Positions 37,320 to 50,240 of a stretch of 64,000 bases of DNA are shown here, piece by piece. The translations under genes and the position numbers were made by a program. Position 1 is the stretch's first letter; each line of letters starts with the position of its first letter. Source of the stretch: Gonocerus acuteangulatus (lineage: Eukaryota; Arthropoda; Insecta; Hemiptera; Coreidae); the NCBI GenBank assembly GCA_946811695.1, contig OX328124.1, positions 60,699,749 to 60,763,748 on the forward strand, given 5' to 3'. The notes under the pieces were generated by a model. That model was not told the DNA's origin and did not search any database. It worked only from the letters and a program-made list of their open reading frames with translations.

Positions 37320-39110
37320 TGGCATGTTACAGTACTGATTTCAGTGAGCCATTTATTTTTTAAATACAATAAAAATTAAGATAAATACCTCATTATTTAT
37401 GCAATTGTTCTGAATAAATCTTACTCATTGATTACGAGACATTAAGATACATTTTAAGATCGTTAGTTGAATACTTACATTTTGGCATGGAAGAGGAGTT
37501 TAGGTAAACGTCCCACTTCTGATTTACCGACTTCACTGATTTTGTGGTTAAGTTTCAGTGCGACAAAGAATGAATATTATGAGAATACTCTAGGTATGTT
37601 TAAATGTATACTTATATCTACATATTTATATTAAATGTGCGCCTCCGAGTTTTAAAAATAGGTTCTCCAGCTTATTCGTCGAGTGCTCTACTGCTGAACT
37701 AACCTCGCCCCCATTGTACAAAATAACAAATGTACTATTAAATACATTTATATGTGCAAAGAAAGATTTTATTATTTGTATGCCAACGTGCCTTTGTTAA
37801 TAGCAGAGATATTTTAGTTTGAATATCTGCATTCTCACGCCCATTTCTAGCCTGGTTAAAAGTGATGCCTTGGAATGTCGTGATATCTATTTTTTTATAA
37901 CTGCGATAATTTTGTAACGTTTTAACATAGGTGTAATATAGAAACAAATTATTGTGATTAACTAGTTCCTGTCTATATTTTTTACTGCACTCGGTTGCCA
38001 CTGCGTTGTCAATGTATTACGTCATCTTTTCTACTTAAGTGGGAAGAATAAACCAACTAAAAATCAAATACAAAAAACTAAAGATCAGATAATTGTTTTT
38101 GTTTGTTTAATGTGTCTGGTTGCCAAAACAAAGCCTGCTGCTGGTGGACAGTAGCTGTCAGCGTGGGATCAGGAACTAGGGGGTAATCACAGACAGCGGC
38201 TGTCACAACATCCCTTTGATCAGCCTATCACGAGAAGTGATATTAAGTATTTAAGGCTGTAGAGATTTTCCGTCTCTTTGATCTCGCCGACATGGTATAC
38301 TTACGAAACCTCGTCAACCACACGAGACAAGGAGGCCTCATAATAAAATGGCGATTAGCCGAATTGGAGCCTGAATGAGAAAATGGTTTGATGAATCGGA
38401 CGGCTCCATTAGCCAATCAGAGTCCGCTTTTGAAAATATGTTTCTTAAAGTAGACCTTCTATCATTCTCAGATCCAATTTCAAATAATGGTATAATTATG
38501 TCAATGGAGTACTTTTTTTTCATCTAATGGCTTCTCGTTTTCAAAAATTGGCCTCTCTACTTACAGGCATATTTATACGATAAATATAATGTCATTTCAT
38601 TTCGGCTACAACTGACTTATTGTATGTGGGATGACACCGGATCTAAAAAAAAAAAAAATTAACTTAAGGTGCTGGACATATTTAAATATATATTAAATTT
38701 ACCTTTTAGTAAAGGCATTATAGGTAAAAAAATTGTCTCAAGCTTCATTTATGCCCTTTTATTCTATATTTGTAGACTACTTTCTGGCACTTGGCCTCTC
38801 TTCACAAGACTAGTTTTTTTATACATAGTTGTCGTCATTTAAATGAAAACTTCCGAACCTAACAAAAACTAAATTAAAAGTTTTTTTACTTCTTAAAGCA
38901 ACAATCCCCAGTCATGGCTTGTCTCGCACTAATTCAATGAACATTTATGTATTTTTTCGTTATAGTATTTAATTCAAATAAATTTCATACGTTTATATTT
39001 TGAAATGAAACAAACTTTTTTATTAGGAGATTTTTTGTTTAAATGTTAAAATAGACAGCTTGTGGAGTGTGGGTTTACAAATTATAACCATATGATTATA
39101 TTATTAAGAA
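37320..39110. other. intron 1 segment, nothing recognised
   Basis: Mostly AT-rich DNA, GC-richer at 38100-38340. Short open frames have no domains. Confidence 0.4.
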
Positions 39111-39117
39111 CTCAGCG

Positions 39118-39360
39118 AATGGTTGGGATTGGGTAAGAGAAAACGTCAAATTTTCAGAAAAATCTACATTTCGAAAGTTTCAGCCAGCTTTCTTCAGTTA
39201 AAAATCAAAATACATAATTAAAAAAGAGAATAATCAATTATTTATTAATGTATATTTATTTCCTAACTGAAGAAAGCCGCCAAAGAAGATGCCAAAACGT
39301 TGGAAACATCGATTTTTCTGAAAATTTGACGTTTTCTCTTAACCGATCCGAACCATTCAC
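39118..39360. repeat. inverted pair of a hammerhead-motif repeat, diverged subfamily
   Basis: Left arm 39118-39200 (minus sense) and right arm 39263-39358 (plus sense) match: ACTGAAGAAAGC, then TCTGAAAATTTGACGTTTTC, TCTTA and ATCCNAACCATT. The end ATCCCAACCATTC is the same as that of the 3834-4270 family. The left arm keeps CTGAAGA and GAAA; the right arm has lost GAAA. About 60 AT-rich bases separate the arms. Confidence 0.6.
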
Positions 39361-39424
39361 TGACATCTTTAAAATGTAATGGTATAATTATCATTATTAA
39401 ATCCACACCTGTTTACTTTAAAAT

Positions 39425-39470
39425 TCTCTAGCCGAAGCCCAACAAATCCTTGACTTCTTATGGCCTCAAC
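39425..39470 (+). repeat. end fragment of the same repeat family
   Basis: AGCCGAAGCCCAACAAATCC followed by TTGACTTC resembles AGCCGAATTCCAACCATTCC plus TTGACTTC at 47652-47690 and the family end at 4240-4262. Confidence 0.4.
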
Positions 39471-39501
39471 GGCAAACTATCTTCCTCTGATTACATTTTT
39501 A

Positions 39502-39506
<5 letters not shown>

Positions 39507-39563
<57 letters not shown>
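39507..39563. repeat. (TA)n microsatellite
   Basis: About 28 TA units. Confidence 0.95.
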
Positions 39564-39564
<1 letters not shown>

Positions 39565-39565
<1 letters not shown>

Positions 39566-41770
39566 ACAAGAAACTCTTAAGAAATAACAGAGATTATATA
39601 GATTCCTATTTATTTATTTATTTATTTTAGTGAAGACTATTATCACAAATTTTCTCATTATTCTAAAATGTATGTTTTGATAGTGAATAAACGATAATAA
39701 GATTGTTATACGTCGAACTCATAAATACATTCATTAGTTGCTAAGTAGTTTGTTATTATTATTATTATAGTCTTTTTATTTTTATTGTTTCATTATTTTG
39801 ATCCAGTTGATGATATGTTTTAGGCGGTAGGAGTGAGTGTCGCAGCTTCGCATACTGGCTAAGTTGGAGGATGGGTTGCGCTGCCCCGTCCTAGCAACTT
39901 GCTGCTCAACAAAGCACGCACAGACTTAGCCAGTCCACAGGGTCAGGAGTGGCGCAACCCACCTGCACACAGCTATTTTATTTTATTTATTATTTTAAAT
40001 AGTATAATTATTTAATTCCTTCGATAAGTTCTTATTCTGGTCACTAGACGTGAATATTAAATTTAGTAGTCCATATCCAATAAATGATTTTGAAAAACTA
40101 GTGTAAAGAAACAAATAAGTCCAAAAAATCATATTTTAATTAGACTTTTCACATTTACGTGCTGTTTACACTCCTATTCAGAAGTGTTTTGTATGCATTT
40201 ACTTTCACACAACCAGACAAATTTAAATAGTTATTTTAGTGATTGATCTAGAAATCATACAATATTTTCACATATGAGGCGCCTAGAAACAGAGGGGTGT
40301 AGATGCCAAAATTACAAATATGGAGTTAGTGATTGGAAACCATAGATGAAACACCCCTCTATAATGGTTATAATGGTTATTATTTCCATGGTTACCACTA
40401 CAAAGCAAAGAGGTGTATGTAGCAATGTTGGAGGAAAAGGGGTGTATGTGGATGTATGTTAGGCATGGCAAAAAACATTACTATGATTTAAAAAACTGTT
40501 TATGATTAATGATATTTCCCAAAAAATATACAATTATATTTAATGCAAGTTTATCAACAAAAGTTGAATTTGTTATGGGTGGAATTTTTTAATTAAACAG
40601 AACTTCAGAGATCAATATCTCAAAACTATTTTTTTTTATACAAAAGCCCCTCTCCTTTTAGACAGCACATATATCCTTTTCAATCCGTTTGGAGACTTAC
40701 GCCAGTTTTAAAGCAGTAAACTTTATTTTCCAACTACTTTATTCCATTTTAAGCTTTTGTCAAGGACTCCAAGTGTGTCACTATTTCCAATATTGCTTTA
40801 GTCAATGCTTAAATGAAGGGTAGATTTATGACAAGGAGAACTTAGAAAAAAAGTGCCAAGATATAAAACACGAAACATGTAGGGCATGTAAAGAAGTTGA
40901 AAATGTGTGTATACCTTGCTATATTCGAATTTAAGCATTCAAACGACATACATATATCTACAAACAGATGTATTTAATTTTTTTTCTTGTCATAGCTGAA
41001 TAATATGAAATCAAACTTTTTACATTTGTATTTTGTTAGTCAATTATCATTTTCTTAACGTTGAAAGTTTAACTAAATATTTCAATCTAGGTACTTAAAT
41101 GTTTCAAGATTTTATTGTTGTTATTGTTGACGTTATTTACAATAACACATTTCAGTTGAATGACAGAAATTGAATGACCTGGACATCTGAATATAGCTCC
41201 ATTACATGTGATTGTATATTTTACCGACAATAGATTGCATTATGCCGACTAAGACATTCAATATGCTAAATAGCCATCATCATACTTGTCCTTAACTATA
41301 ATAGAATACTAAAGTATAATTTCAAAACAAGCGACTTCCTTAATTCAAAATATTTAGTCTTTAGTAAATTGAGAAGTTTTCTCAAAATCATGACATTTTT
41401 AAAATGAATTATGCGTATGATATATTAATAATCTCATTCAGGGTTAGTAATAATAACAATAATACATGGAGGAATATTATTATTAAACTCCTAACAAGGA
41501 GCCAAAATATATTGGGCTGCTGTATTTATTGGTTAACAGATGTCCTTGCATGCTATAATGCCTGATATTATCTGTCCTCTTATTCTATATATATATATAC
41601 AATTCTTGCGAGATGTTGTCGCTCATATGAACATGAATTATCATAAAATTAAAACAATCAAATATAGTATTTAATAATGACTTTATTGAAATTCAAAATT
41701 TCTACAATTATATTGACATTTTTTTAAGCATTTCAAATTACATTCGCATCTTATTCCAATTGGTTCTGAA
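39565..41770. other. intron 1 segment, no gene seen
   Basis: It includes four copies of an AGGGGTGTA/ACACCCCT-type motif between 40290 and 40450, partly inverted, and a GC-richer block at 39830-39960 with GTAGGAGTGAGTGTCGCAG. The rest is AT-rich with no recognised element. Confidence 0.35.
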
Positions 41771-41780
41771 ATGAGATCTA

Positions 41781-42216
41781 TTGGATTGGTGCAAAAATAC
41801 TGCACTTTTTGTTTATGATCTTTCGCAATGTCCCGACTAGTTTTGCATGGGGTTTCTTCTACAAAAAGCCCTTAGTTGGCCGTGATTAATAACAGCAGAC
41901 CAACTTCGTTATCTTCGAGATCGAAATGTCCAAGACGGCATACAGTACCATCGCTGCACTGTACATTCACTGATGCTTCCTTCACAAACAGCATTAATGT
42001 TAGGCGCGATTTGAGCCGCGAAAAAAATCTCGTATGTAAGTCGTGAATTTCAGAGGTCCTTACTCATAAAAAATGTAACACAAACTTAACTAATCTTTGA
42101 GGAAACCTTCTGTTATAAATTATTAACTAGACTTTAGAATCAGTTTTTTTTTCTTGGCAAGCACTTGTTTAAACAAAATGAATATTCAAAACCTGCATTC
42201 TTTTTGCACCAACCAA
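41781..42216. mobile_element. mariner-type deletion derivative (436 bp)
   Basis: Left end TTGGATTGGTGCAAAAATAC, right end TTCTTTTTGCACCAACCAA, both flanked by TA (41779-41780 and 42217-42218). GGTTGGTGCAAAAA is the familiar terminal repeat of mariner elements of the irritans/cecropia-like groups. The interior is far too short for a transposase (about 1 kb expected) and has no clear frame, so the element is non-autonomous and would need a transposase in trans. Confidence 0.88.
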
Positions 42217-42289
42217 TATTTTAATGAATTATTTTTTATGTTATTTTTCATTTTAAGCCCCACATATTTAAGACTTGATGATAATTAAG

Positions 42290-42560
42290 TAGTGATGGGA
42301 GAGTAGAGTAGGCTGTTAAGAGTGAAATACGATTGTCCAGCAGGGTGGATTAAGTGAGTGCTAGAGAACTATTTCCGGGGTAGTCTCACCCATATAAATT
42401 ATCACCAAAGGGTGATTCTCTAATTGCGTTTACAATTAGACTCCGTGTCCCCTCCCTTGTAATGAGCTTCGCCCTCGCTGCATTGGACTCCCAAAAACGT
42501 GGCCTACGAATTTTATTTCGCTGCGGAATGTAATTATTTTTTTAACAACATATTTAGCGC
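42290..42560. promoter_or_regulatory. candidate intronic regulatory stretch with paired TAATTG sites
   Basis: A GC-richer, repeat-free stretch. At 42419-42440 it has TCTAATTG and its exact inverse CAATTAGA separated by 6 bases. TAATTG is a preferred site for Q50 homeodomains such as Engrailed itself, so autoregulation is possible. The evidence is motif-level only. Confidence 0.3.
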
Positions 42561-43098
42561 TTTTACGCCCTTCATTGCAGCCATTAAGTAGACAAAGGCT
42601 GTTGAAAAGCTAACTGTTATTATGCCCTAAGAAGCTGAAATAGTAGTGAGGTATTTGTTATATTATTTATGAAAAATAATAATAATTATTATTATTTATT
42701 AATATTCACGTTTAGGCCCGGTATGACCACGCGAAGTATAATTAACACGCTGTTTTAACAAGTTTGACTTTCCTTGAACCAGTTTTTCTGTCATCTGTTC
42801 AAGCTGCTCCATTCATTTTTTAATCTCCCTCCGACCGACTTTCCCATCAATTTTTTTTATTTTAATATAAGATAGTGACCCAATATTTCACGTGGTATTT
42901 TGTCTATCAGAAGTCTAAATTTAATTAATTACACATTATTATGTAATAAACCTTTATTTCACTCTACATCTTTGACGCCCCCTTGACGACACTACAAGCT
43001 GATCGTGAGTAGCTATGATTGGTCTTGTCAGTCTAGACGTGGCCCTTCCTGAGGAAGGTTCTCTGAGGGTGAGGCTGTGATATGTATTTCAAGTGCTC

Positions 43099-43130
43099 CT
43101 GAAGAGGCGTCAATGGGACGTGAAACATAT
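43099..43130 (+). repeat. hammerhead-like motif with the canonical core and a GCGTC/GACGT stem
   Basis: CTGAAGA, G, then GCGTC-AATGG-GACGT, then GAAACAT. CTGANGA and GAAA are both intact, with a 5-bp stem (one G-T pair). The upstream CTCCTGAAGAGGCGTCAATG is identical at 9711-9730. The open frame 43171-43431 downstream has no recognised domain. Confidence 0.5.
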
Positions 43131-43934
43131 AGAGCGAAATGAAGGGTTGTTATAGTACAAAGTGTAATTAATGAAATTCGGGATCTCCCACGATTCAGCC
43201 AACAATTATACCACGATTCGAAACAAAATGGCTTTCCATTCGTCAGCAAGAACATATTTTAAGAAGTATGAATATTATATTAATAAATACATAAATTTAA
43301 ATGCTCGTGAAATGGAAAAGATAGCATTAGTGGAGTGCATTTCTTGCAGCCCTAGAACATCAATATGCACCATCAATAGCATCTCTAGATCAACTATTAA
43401 CTTTCTCTTTAAACTATTGAACAATAATTAATTATTATATTTTAATTCATCATTTAATATTTGTCCATGTTGTGCAAATTTAAATTTATTTTTGTTTGTT
43501 GCGTCCGGAAATAATTGATTATGCCAATTAGTAGGAAAAGTCGAATTATGCTCGGCTATTTTTTTATTTCATTGAATAGTATATCTCTATCATTTATATA
43601 ATTATATAACATATTTTCCGATTTCTATATCCTTGCTGTCACGTAAACAGTAATGTCCGTGAACCTCTTTTAAACCCTTTAAATCATCATTATATCATTA
43701 TGTCACTGAATGATGTTCAATGTTCAACAATTAACAAATTGAAGCGATTATTTTGGATCTCCCTTTAGCCTGGTCTTTTTCGTTTATTTTTTGAAAGTCA
43801 AAATTAGGTTTTATCGTACTAATTCATCCACCATTATACGCATTGAATTGTACGTTCTAGGCTACAAAATGATTATAAGCCGCAAAAAAATGTTTTACCA
43901 AATTTTTAGACACAGAAACATAAAACGTAAATAT

Positions 43935-44155
43935 CCTCGACACAAATGCAACGTATGGAATGTGAAAAAAAACATTTTCAATTTTTCTAATTGCTGTGTT
44001 ACTGATGCACCTTGTGACAAACTCCCGAAAATCAAACTAACGAATGTGCATTAAGTCTAATTACAATATATTATTGGGTAAAATATATATAAAGTCATTT
44101 ATAAGGTACCAAACCACTTTTCACATTCGATACTTTCCTATTGTATCGACGATAT
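43935..44155. mobile_element. decayed MITE copy C
   Basis: ATCCTCGACACAAATGCAAC, GGAATGTGAAAAAA and, at the other end, TTTCACATTCGATACTTTCC and TGTATCGACGATATAAGG match the ends of the MITE copies at 35541-36075 with about 20-25 percent change. Confidence 0.6.
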
Positions 44156-44159
44156 AAGG

Positions 44160-44990
44160 TGGAATTAATATCTTGATAGAAAGATGGTCTGAATTCCGCA
44201 TCATGGTTTTCAAAGTAGTTGTTTGTAAATAAACATATTCTCGCCACGTTTTCAATATTTATCTATACGTTGGAAGTTTATTCAACCCGTTAAAAATGAA
44301 ATATATTTGTTTTCACACATTTTACCTCAAAAATTATCATTTTAAGTAAGTAGGGATAATAATAGAGTTTATTTCCATACAACGTCAATCTCCAGTCACG
44401 ATAAGCCATTATTTTAGTAGATTAAAAAATAAACTCAAGAAATAAACTAATTCCACAGTTTATATATTATTCTCGGCTTATTAATTGGATATTATTTAAA
44501 TGTCAACGAATAAATTATTCAGTCACTGGTTTCATTCAACAAATGGTGTGATTCATTTTCTCTTCACTATTTAATGGATTGCAATTCACGAGACTTGCTG
44601 ATTCTTTATGATTGCTTAATCAACATAAATCAATATTTTACTTTTATTGCTCTTACTGAAAATACAAATGTTGTATTGCACTTTTCATTATGATTTCAAA
44701 GCGCCTTTATAAAAATGTCTTTTTGTGTGTGTCTACGTATATATACATATATATATATATATAAATAACTTGGAAAAGCCCAAACTTTGTGTAAAATTCG
44801 TACGAAGTCCGATTTAGTTTTAACTTGTTTCTTTCTTTTGTCTTGTTTTCAATTGATTTATTGCCGATATTTTTCGTATTAATTCTGCAATTGAACCATT
44901 GGTACATCTTATTGGGATGTTCTCTCGTAACCGACTGCTCCATGCAATATTTACTTACTTAAGGTTTTTTTTGTATTTCGTAATAATGAG

Positions 44991-45041
<51 letters not shown>

Positions 45042-46400
45042 GAGGTAATAGTTTATTGAACGAAAAAAATATTCCACGTGAACAATGAAATTAGCCTTGA
45101 TTTTGTTGTAACATCTCCCTCCGATTTTAAAACCCTATTTACACCAAAATGCTACAAAGAAAGGCGTAGGTACTATAGTTATTACCATGAATGTTTTATT
45201 CAGCTCGACCTGATGTCTCTTCTACTTACTCAATTTCCTTTGTAAATCAATTCGATTCTACAAACAAAGCATTCTTCTTTTCACATACTTCAATCCAACA
45301 ATCGACCAATTTAGAAATGTCCTTTCTTATATTTAAATTTATTTGAGATTTTCTTATAATCTACTGATTTAAATTTACCCCTTAATCAAAGGAAAATATT
45401 TCTGACAATATGATTTGTATTCCCTGAGCCAAATAAATATTTCCTTCTTTAGAGTTTATATTTTTTATATTATGTAAAATTAGAGCTCTGAATATTAAAA
45501 ATTTTTCGCAATCGTTCTTCTCTACTGTTAATTTCTGTACAAATCTAATTATTAATCCAATACTCATGAAAGGTATTATAAAATTAATGACTTCCAGAAC
45601 AATATTTACGTTCGGACAGAAATATGATACATACAGGAAAAAGACAGGCTAGAATTAATTTATTAAGAATGTACTTTATTCATGTTTAGCAGAGATTTAT
45701 CCTTAAATTAAAACTTGGCAAGGACGAAATATTTTTTTTATTTCTGTATAAAATGTATTAAAAGCACATATTTAGAATGAGTCTTCATCATATCAGATCA
45801 TAAAAAATTATTATCAGGGAGTACACGACATAATAATAATTACTCAATAATAGAGTTACTATTTTTAACTTTTTAATTTATCAAACCAATTTCTAATTTT
45901 TTTTGTATTAATTTGATATTTAATAAATAAATAGTTGTCTGACAATAGCAGCCAAAATAGCTTAATTTAATTTTGGCGCCCATTACAAACCTTTGAGTCT
46001 CTAGATCGGCTGCTGGCACGTGAGAAAAATATTCTTAGATTATGGAAATTAATGTAATTTCCAATCGATCATTCGACTTAATAAGGATCTTCAACAAATA
46101 TGTATTACAGCGAAAAAAAAAACACATAAACCAACTGATGGCTTATACATAGGCCATAAGCATACAATCATTCGAAGGAGAGTCCTGTTTTTTCGGAACA
46201 AAATTCACCACAGCAACGAACACTTTACTTATCAACTTTAGGAAGAGAGTGCTAACGCTTTAACACTCAAACCCAAAGGTAAAACATTTGTCAATTTTAT
46301 TCAGGATCATTCTGGCCTCCTATGTATAAAACGAACTGATCAAATAGACAACTCACATGACGTGAAGAGGTGACTTTTCTCAAAGTGGTCCCTGGTTTTC
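44160..46400. other. intron 1 segment with (TA)n tracts, no gene seen
   Basis: (TA)n lies at 44741-44764 and 44995-45039. The rest is AT-rich without recognised elements. Confidence 0.5.
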
Positions 46401-46410
46401 GGGTCACGTA

Positions 46411-46411
46411 G

Positions 46412-46467
<56 letters not shown>
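46411..46467 (+). repeat. poly(A) tract, 57 bases
   Basis: An uninterrupted A run, followed by AGAAGAATAAGAAGAAGAGC. It could be the A-tail of a + strand retroposed sequence, but nothing upstream is recognised. The open frame at 46574-46855 (+) beyond it has no recognised domain. Confidence 0.9.
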
Positions 46468-46468
<1 letters not shown>

Positions 46469-47248
46469 AAGCCTCCGCAGAAGAATAAGAAGAAGAGCAA
46501 GAAATAGGATGATCTGGATTAGTTATCTGCAACGAATGATCGAAATGATTCAGAAGGCAGAAAGAACCATTCAATGGCGAAATATGGGCTGCAGCTGGAA
46601 GCATTGTATGCGCCCTTGTCCCTCGCTCATCCCCGTAGCATTAACGACAGCCTCAACCCCACAACAAAAGGGATGTATCTAGCAGTTAAAAAAACAAATA
46701 GGCATGAAGGAATCATAAATTCCCTTCAGTCAACCTATCTATTTCAACGGCACAATCAGCTTTGTCAAACCAAAATACATTTTGAAGGTGTAGACTGTCG
46801 TATTTTAGTCATAATAGTTAAAAATACTACATGTTTATATAAAAAGGACTTTTAACTCCCTTAAACTTTGAATTTCAAGCCTGAATAAGGGCAATGACAA
46901 AAGGAAGTTCCGTACAGAAGTCACTGGATCTACGAAATGTATTTTATTTATACAATCAAAGCATCGCAATAAAGGCGATCAGCTCTTCCATTTTTCAATA
47001 ACCGCTGAGATGTAAGCCTCATTATGTATTTATAATTATTTATACAATTACATTTAATTAGAGAAATGGCAAGGAAAGAGGTTGTAGAAAAGAAACAAAG
47101 AAGAGCGAGAAAAACTTTATTTCGATATTGAATATAAGGCATGCCGCCAAACTATTTTACTTTCATAAAGAGATACAGAGAGTCATAATGAGAGCGATAA
47201 GGAGTCAGGGACTAGTTTTCACTCGACTTTGAAAAGCAATCACATTTT

Positions 47249-47400
47249 CGTAAAAATCTGTCCATTCAAAGGTTTCAGCATGCTCATTGGCAGGCTTCTT
47301 TAGCAAGACCAATGCTCTAGCAGTTAGGTGACTGGTGATATATGGTATAACGGCTGCTGAATAGCATGCCGAAACATTCTAAATACAGAATTTTACGATA
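47249..47400. repeat. inverted pair of a hammerhead-motif repeat, third subfamily
   Basis: The minus strand of the left arm reads CTAAAGAAGCCTGC-CAATGA-GCATGC-TGAAAC. Loop CAATGA and the following GAAAC are as at 4160, with five of six stem pairs and one core change (CTGA to CTAA). The right arm (47360-47400) repeats AGCATGCCGAAACATTC and CAGAATTTTACG in the opposite sense. Positions 47652-47690 hold the family end (AGCCGAATTCCAACCATTCC). Confidence 0.5.
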
Positions 47401-47628
47401 AAAAGCTGATCTTTGTGTCTTATTTTTATTTAATAAATTCCACATTTTCACCAAAATATTTACGCCAAGTCTTCCTTTGGTGACTTGTTTATACTGGGAT
47501 TTCCTCTATACCACTTTTTTATTTGTTTAATTTATGTCATTTCCCCACACGAATTTGCAGTAGAAACAGAATAAGTGATAAATTGTTGGTTTCCAAAGTA
47601 GAATTGTGGAATTTAGTCTGTTTTTAAT

Positions 47629-47651
47629 TTTTTTTTTTTTTTTTTTTTTTT
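47629..47651. repeat. poly(T) tract
   Basis: A T run of about 23 bases just before the AGCCGAATTCCAACCATTCC fragment. Confidence 0.9.
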
Positions 47652-47699
47652 GTTATCTTAGCCGAATTCCAACCATTCCTTGACTTCGTATGAAGTCTA

Positions 47700-48441
47700 T
47701 ATTTCACAAAAAATTATGTACTTCATTAAACTATAGTTTATGGTGTCTTCTTAGAGACACCATAAACTATATCGTTTCTGCTTATGAAAAAGCAGTATGC
47801 TTTAAGAAGTTAAAAAATAATAAAGCTAAGAACTTCATTTTCAAATCTTTAACTTTAGACAATTACGGTTAAATTAATTCCTGTGCATTTCTCGTCATGT
47901 TTTCCTGTTTTATTTTAATTCTATTCAATATTTTCGAATTATTGTTTTTTTACTCGTCATAAAAAGGTCAGCACAATTCATCATTGGATTTATTGAATAA
48001 TTATAATGATGTCGAGTTTTTGGCGTTTTAAAAGTGCTGCAGCGTATCTGATAGAAATAATATTTACTTCTGGGAATGACAGAAGAGCGATAAAGAGAGC
48101 CACCTTCCACCGACAAATGTTCTAAAACCGCACTGAAATGGTGGGTGTGTTTTCGAATTAGGCCTAACAGACCATTTGTTTCCCGTTGATCGAATGCCCA
48201 GATGGTTCATTCCTTTGGTCAAAGGGCCCTCAAGTTCAATTCATCACCACCGAAAGCACATTTAATTCCGGCCTTTCAAATTCGTTCCACGGCATATGGC
48301 CGAATGGGTACATTTTACACCTACTGCGGCAGTCGATAAATAAATAAAATAAGAATAACGTTAAAAGTTTCACAATATATGTTTGTTTTAACCTTTTGTG
48401 GTTGGAAAAGTATTGCTAGTTTCTTTTGCATTTATTTTGTG

Positions 48442-48445
<4 letters not shown>
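47700..48445. other. intron 1 segment, no gene seen
   Basis: An 18-base perfect inverted repeat (TAAACTATAGTTTATGGTGT region against ACACCATAAACTATA) lies at 47727-47770. A GC-richer stretch, 48120-48310, has no coding content and no recognised element. Confidence 0.35.

Positions 48446-48448
<3 letters not shown>

Positions 48449-48512
<64 letters not shown>
48449..48512. repeat. (GT)n microsatellite
   Basis: About 32 uninterrupted GT units. Thr-His open frames across it on the minus strand are artefacts. Confidence 0.95.
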
Positions 48513-48515
<3 letters not shown>

Positions 48516-49025
48516 TAAGTGTCTGTGAAAAGTAACTGAAACACCATAAACATAAATTGAATATATTTTTCATGATAACAAACTAGCTTTTGGCATAAAA
48601 GTAATTTTGAGAAATAAAATAATATGAAAAAGAGAAAATATAACACATGAAAAAAGTCGTATGATCACAATAGAGGGTTTATACCACTTTGGAGATTCTA
48701 TTTTGAATTCGGAAGGGCATGGGTCGATCTTTTTTAATTTTTAATTTCCTAAAAAGGGACACTAATTTTCTGATATCTCAAACATTTTTAAAAATGACAA
48801 CCAGTTCGTCTGATGATCATAGTCATAAGCACTCTTAAAAAGCGTTTTTTTGTTTTTTTTTGTAAGAATATGCGTTTGCGAATTAATTAATTATTATCAT
48901 AAACCTAATCTAATAAAATTGTATCAAACAGAAAGCATAAAATTAAATAAAGGAATAATGAATAATAATTTAAGAAATAAGAATTCTCTAAAACCAAAAG
49001 AATTCATGAAATTAGGGTTTTAGGA

Positions 49026-49188
49026 ATCTATCTATAGCTTGCCACCCTTCCTAAACATCCATCGTGCAACAGGGAATTCTTTCAACGAACCCTAAAATTA
49101 ACGAAAAACTCAACCTTCTGTAGGCGGGAATCAAACCTGCATCTTCCGCATGAAAATTCGAGCTTTTAGCCACTAGACCTAGGGAAGA
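49026..49188 (-). mobile_element. tRNA-headed SINE sharing a body with the 5S-headed SINE
   Basis: On the minus strand the head reads CCTAGGTCTAGTGGCTAAAA (box A) and, about 30 bases later, GGTTTGATTCCCGCC (box B at 49137-49127). The body that follows contains GGAAGGGTGGCAAGCTATAG. The same block appears as GGGGTGGCAACTT and GAGTGGCAACCTGTAG in the two 5S-headed SINEs. A tRNA-derived head joined to a common SINE body is the best reading. Confidence 0.65.
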
Positions 49189-49199
49189 CCATGAAAGAA

Positions 49200-50240
49200 G
49201 TTATTACCATAAGCGCTAATTACTTGCAATGATACTTTCATCTTAATGTATCATCAAATTATTCTTATTTTATGATACATAACGTAATTATTATATCATA
49301 ATTCCATGATGATAAAATGCTATGCTAAATTGAAAAAAAAGTTCATTTTTGGATGTTATTTATAAGCAAACGAAAAATTTGTCAGCTATAAATTTGTTGG
49401 ATACTTGTCAGCACGCACTTCTTACTTTGTTGTTTGTAGGGCCTACGAAAGAAGAAAACAAAACAAATGCATTAAAGCAACAAGTACAATCATAATAACG
49501 AAGGGCCCACATGAAGTAGGTATAACGCGAGATTTGTGTATAATAATTTCTGTGAGGCGTTTTGATGTTTAAATATGGATAGGTCCATCAAGAATGAGAA
49601 ACATATAAGATTACCACATTTCTAGGATAGTCTTCTCTCCTCCGAAAAGTTGATTTTATTCATAGTACTCAAAGAATAAAATTTAAATCACTTGAAAGAA
49701 ATTAGAATTGTAAATGTCTCCATATTGAGATGCCGGCAGGTAAGGGATGTGTTATGTAATCCAGGTCTCCTAGACAATAGGTAGTTAGTTTTATATGTTT
49801 AAAGGATAGAATGAAAACATGCTTTATATCAAACTATTATCTTATCCATTTATTATTGTTGATTATTTATTATTACTGCTTTCGACTTAATATAGTGCAA
49901 TTTTATAGATATTTTTCATAATCAACAACTCTGAGCAACTCTCAAGGATTAATATAATTCAATACAAAAAACAAATTATCTATTTTTTCGTTCCGGATTG
50001 CAGGTGAAGTGGAGGATATGAATTATTTTTAAATAACACAAATCAATTTTATTTGATCGAATACAACAAACGTACTATCTACAATACTTTTTTTGTCAGG
50101 TGAAATTTTTAAATAAGAATGGGTTTAAATATCCATTTACATGGAGCAGGAAAAAATGCTTCTTTTATTATTTTATTATATCTTCTTTGACATTTAGGGT
50201 TAAATTTACGTTCTAATTAGTCATAAATGATGCAACTTAC
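49200..50240. other. intron 1 segment, nothing recognised
   Basis: AT-rich with no supported gene or element. Confidence 0.4.

Noticed and set aside
43171..43431. 86-codon + strand frame beside a hammerhead-like motif
   Set aside because: No similarity to reverse transcriptase, GIY-YIG or other known domains; probably chance.
46574..46855. 93-codon + strand frame after a poly(A) tract
   Set aside because: No recognised family and no visible splice or promoter context.
48388..48646. Thr-His repeat open frames
   Set aside because: They translate the (GT)n microsatellite on the minus strand.
49118..49188. tRNA gene on the minus strand
   Set aside because: Boxes A and B are present but the acceptor and anticodon stems do not pair properly; it is better read as a SINE head. 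The same applies at 50807-50883, 37105-37175, 16093-16155 and 10386-10435.
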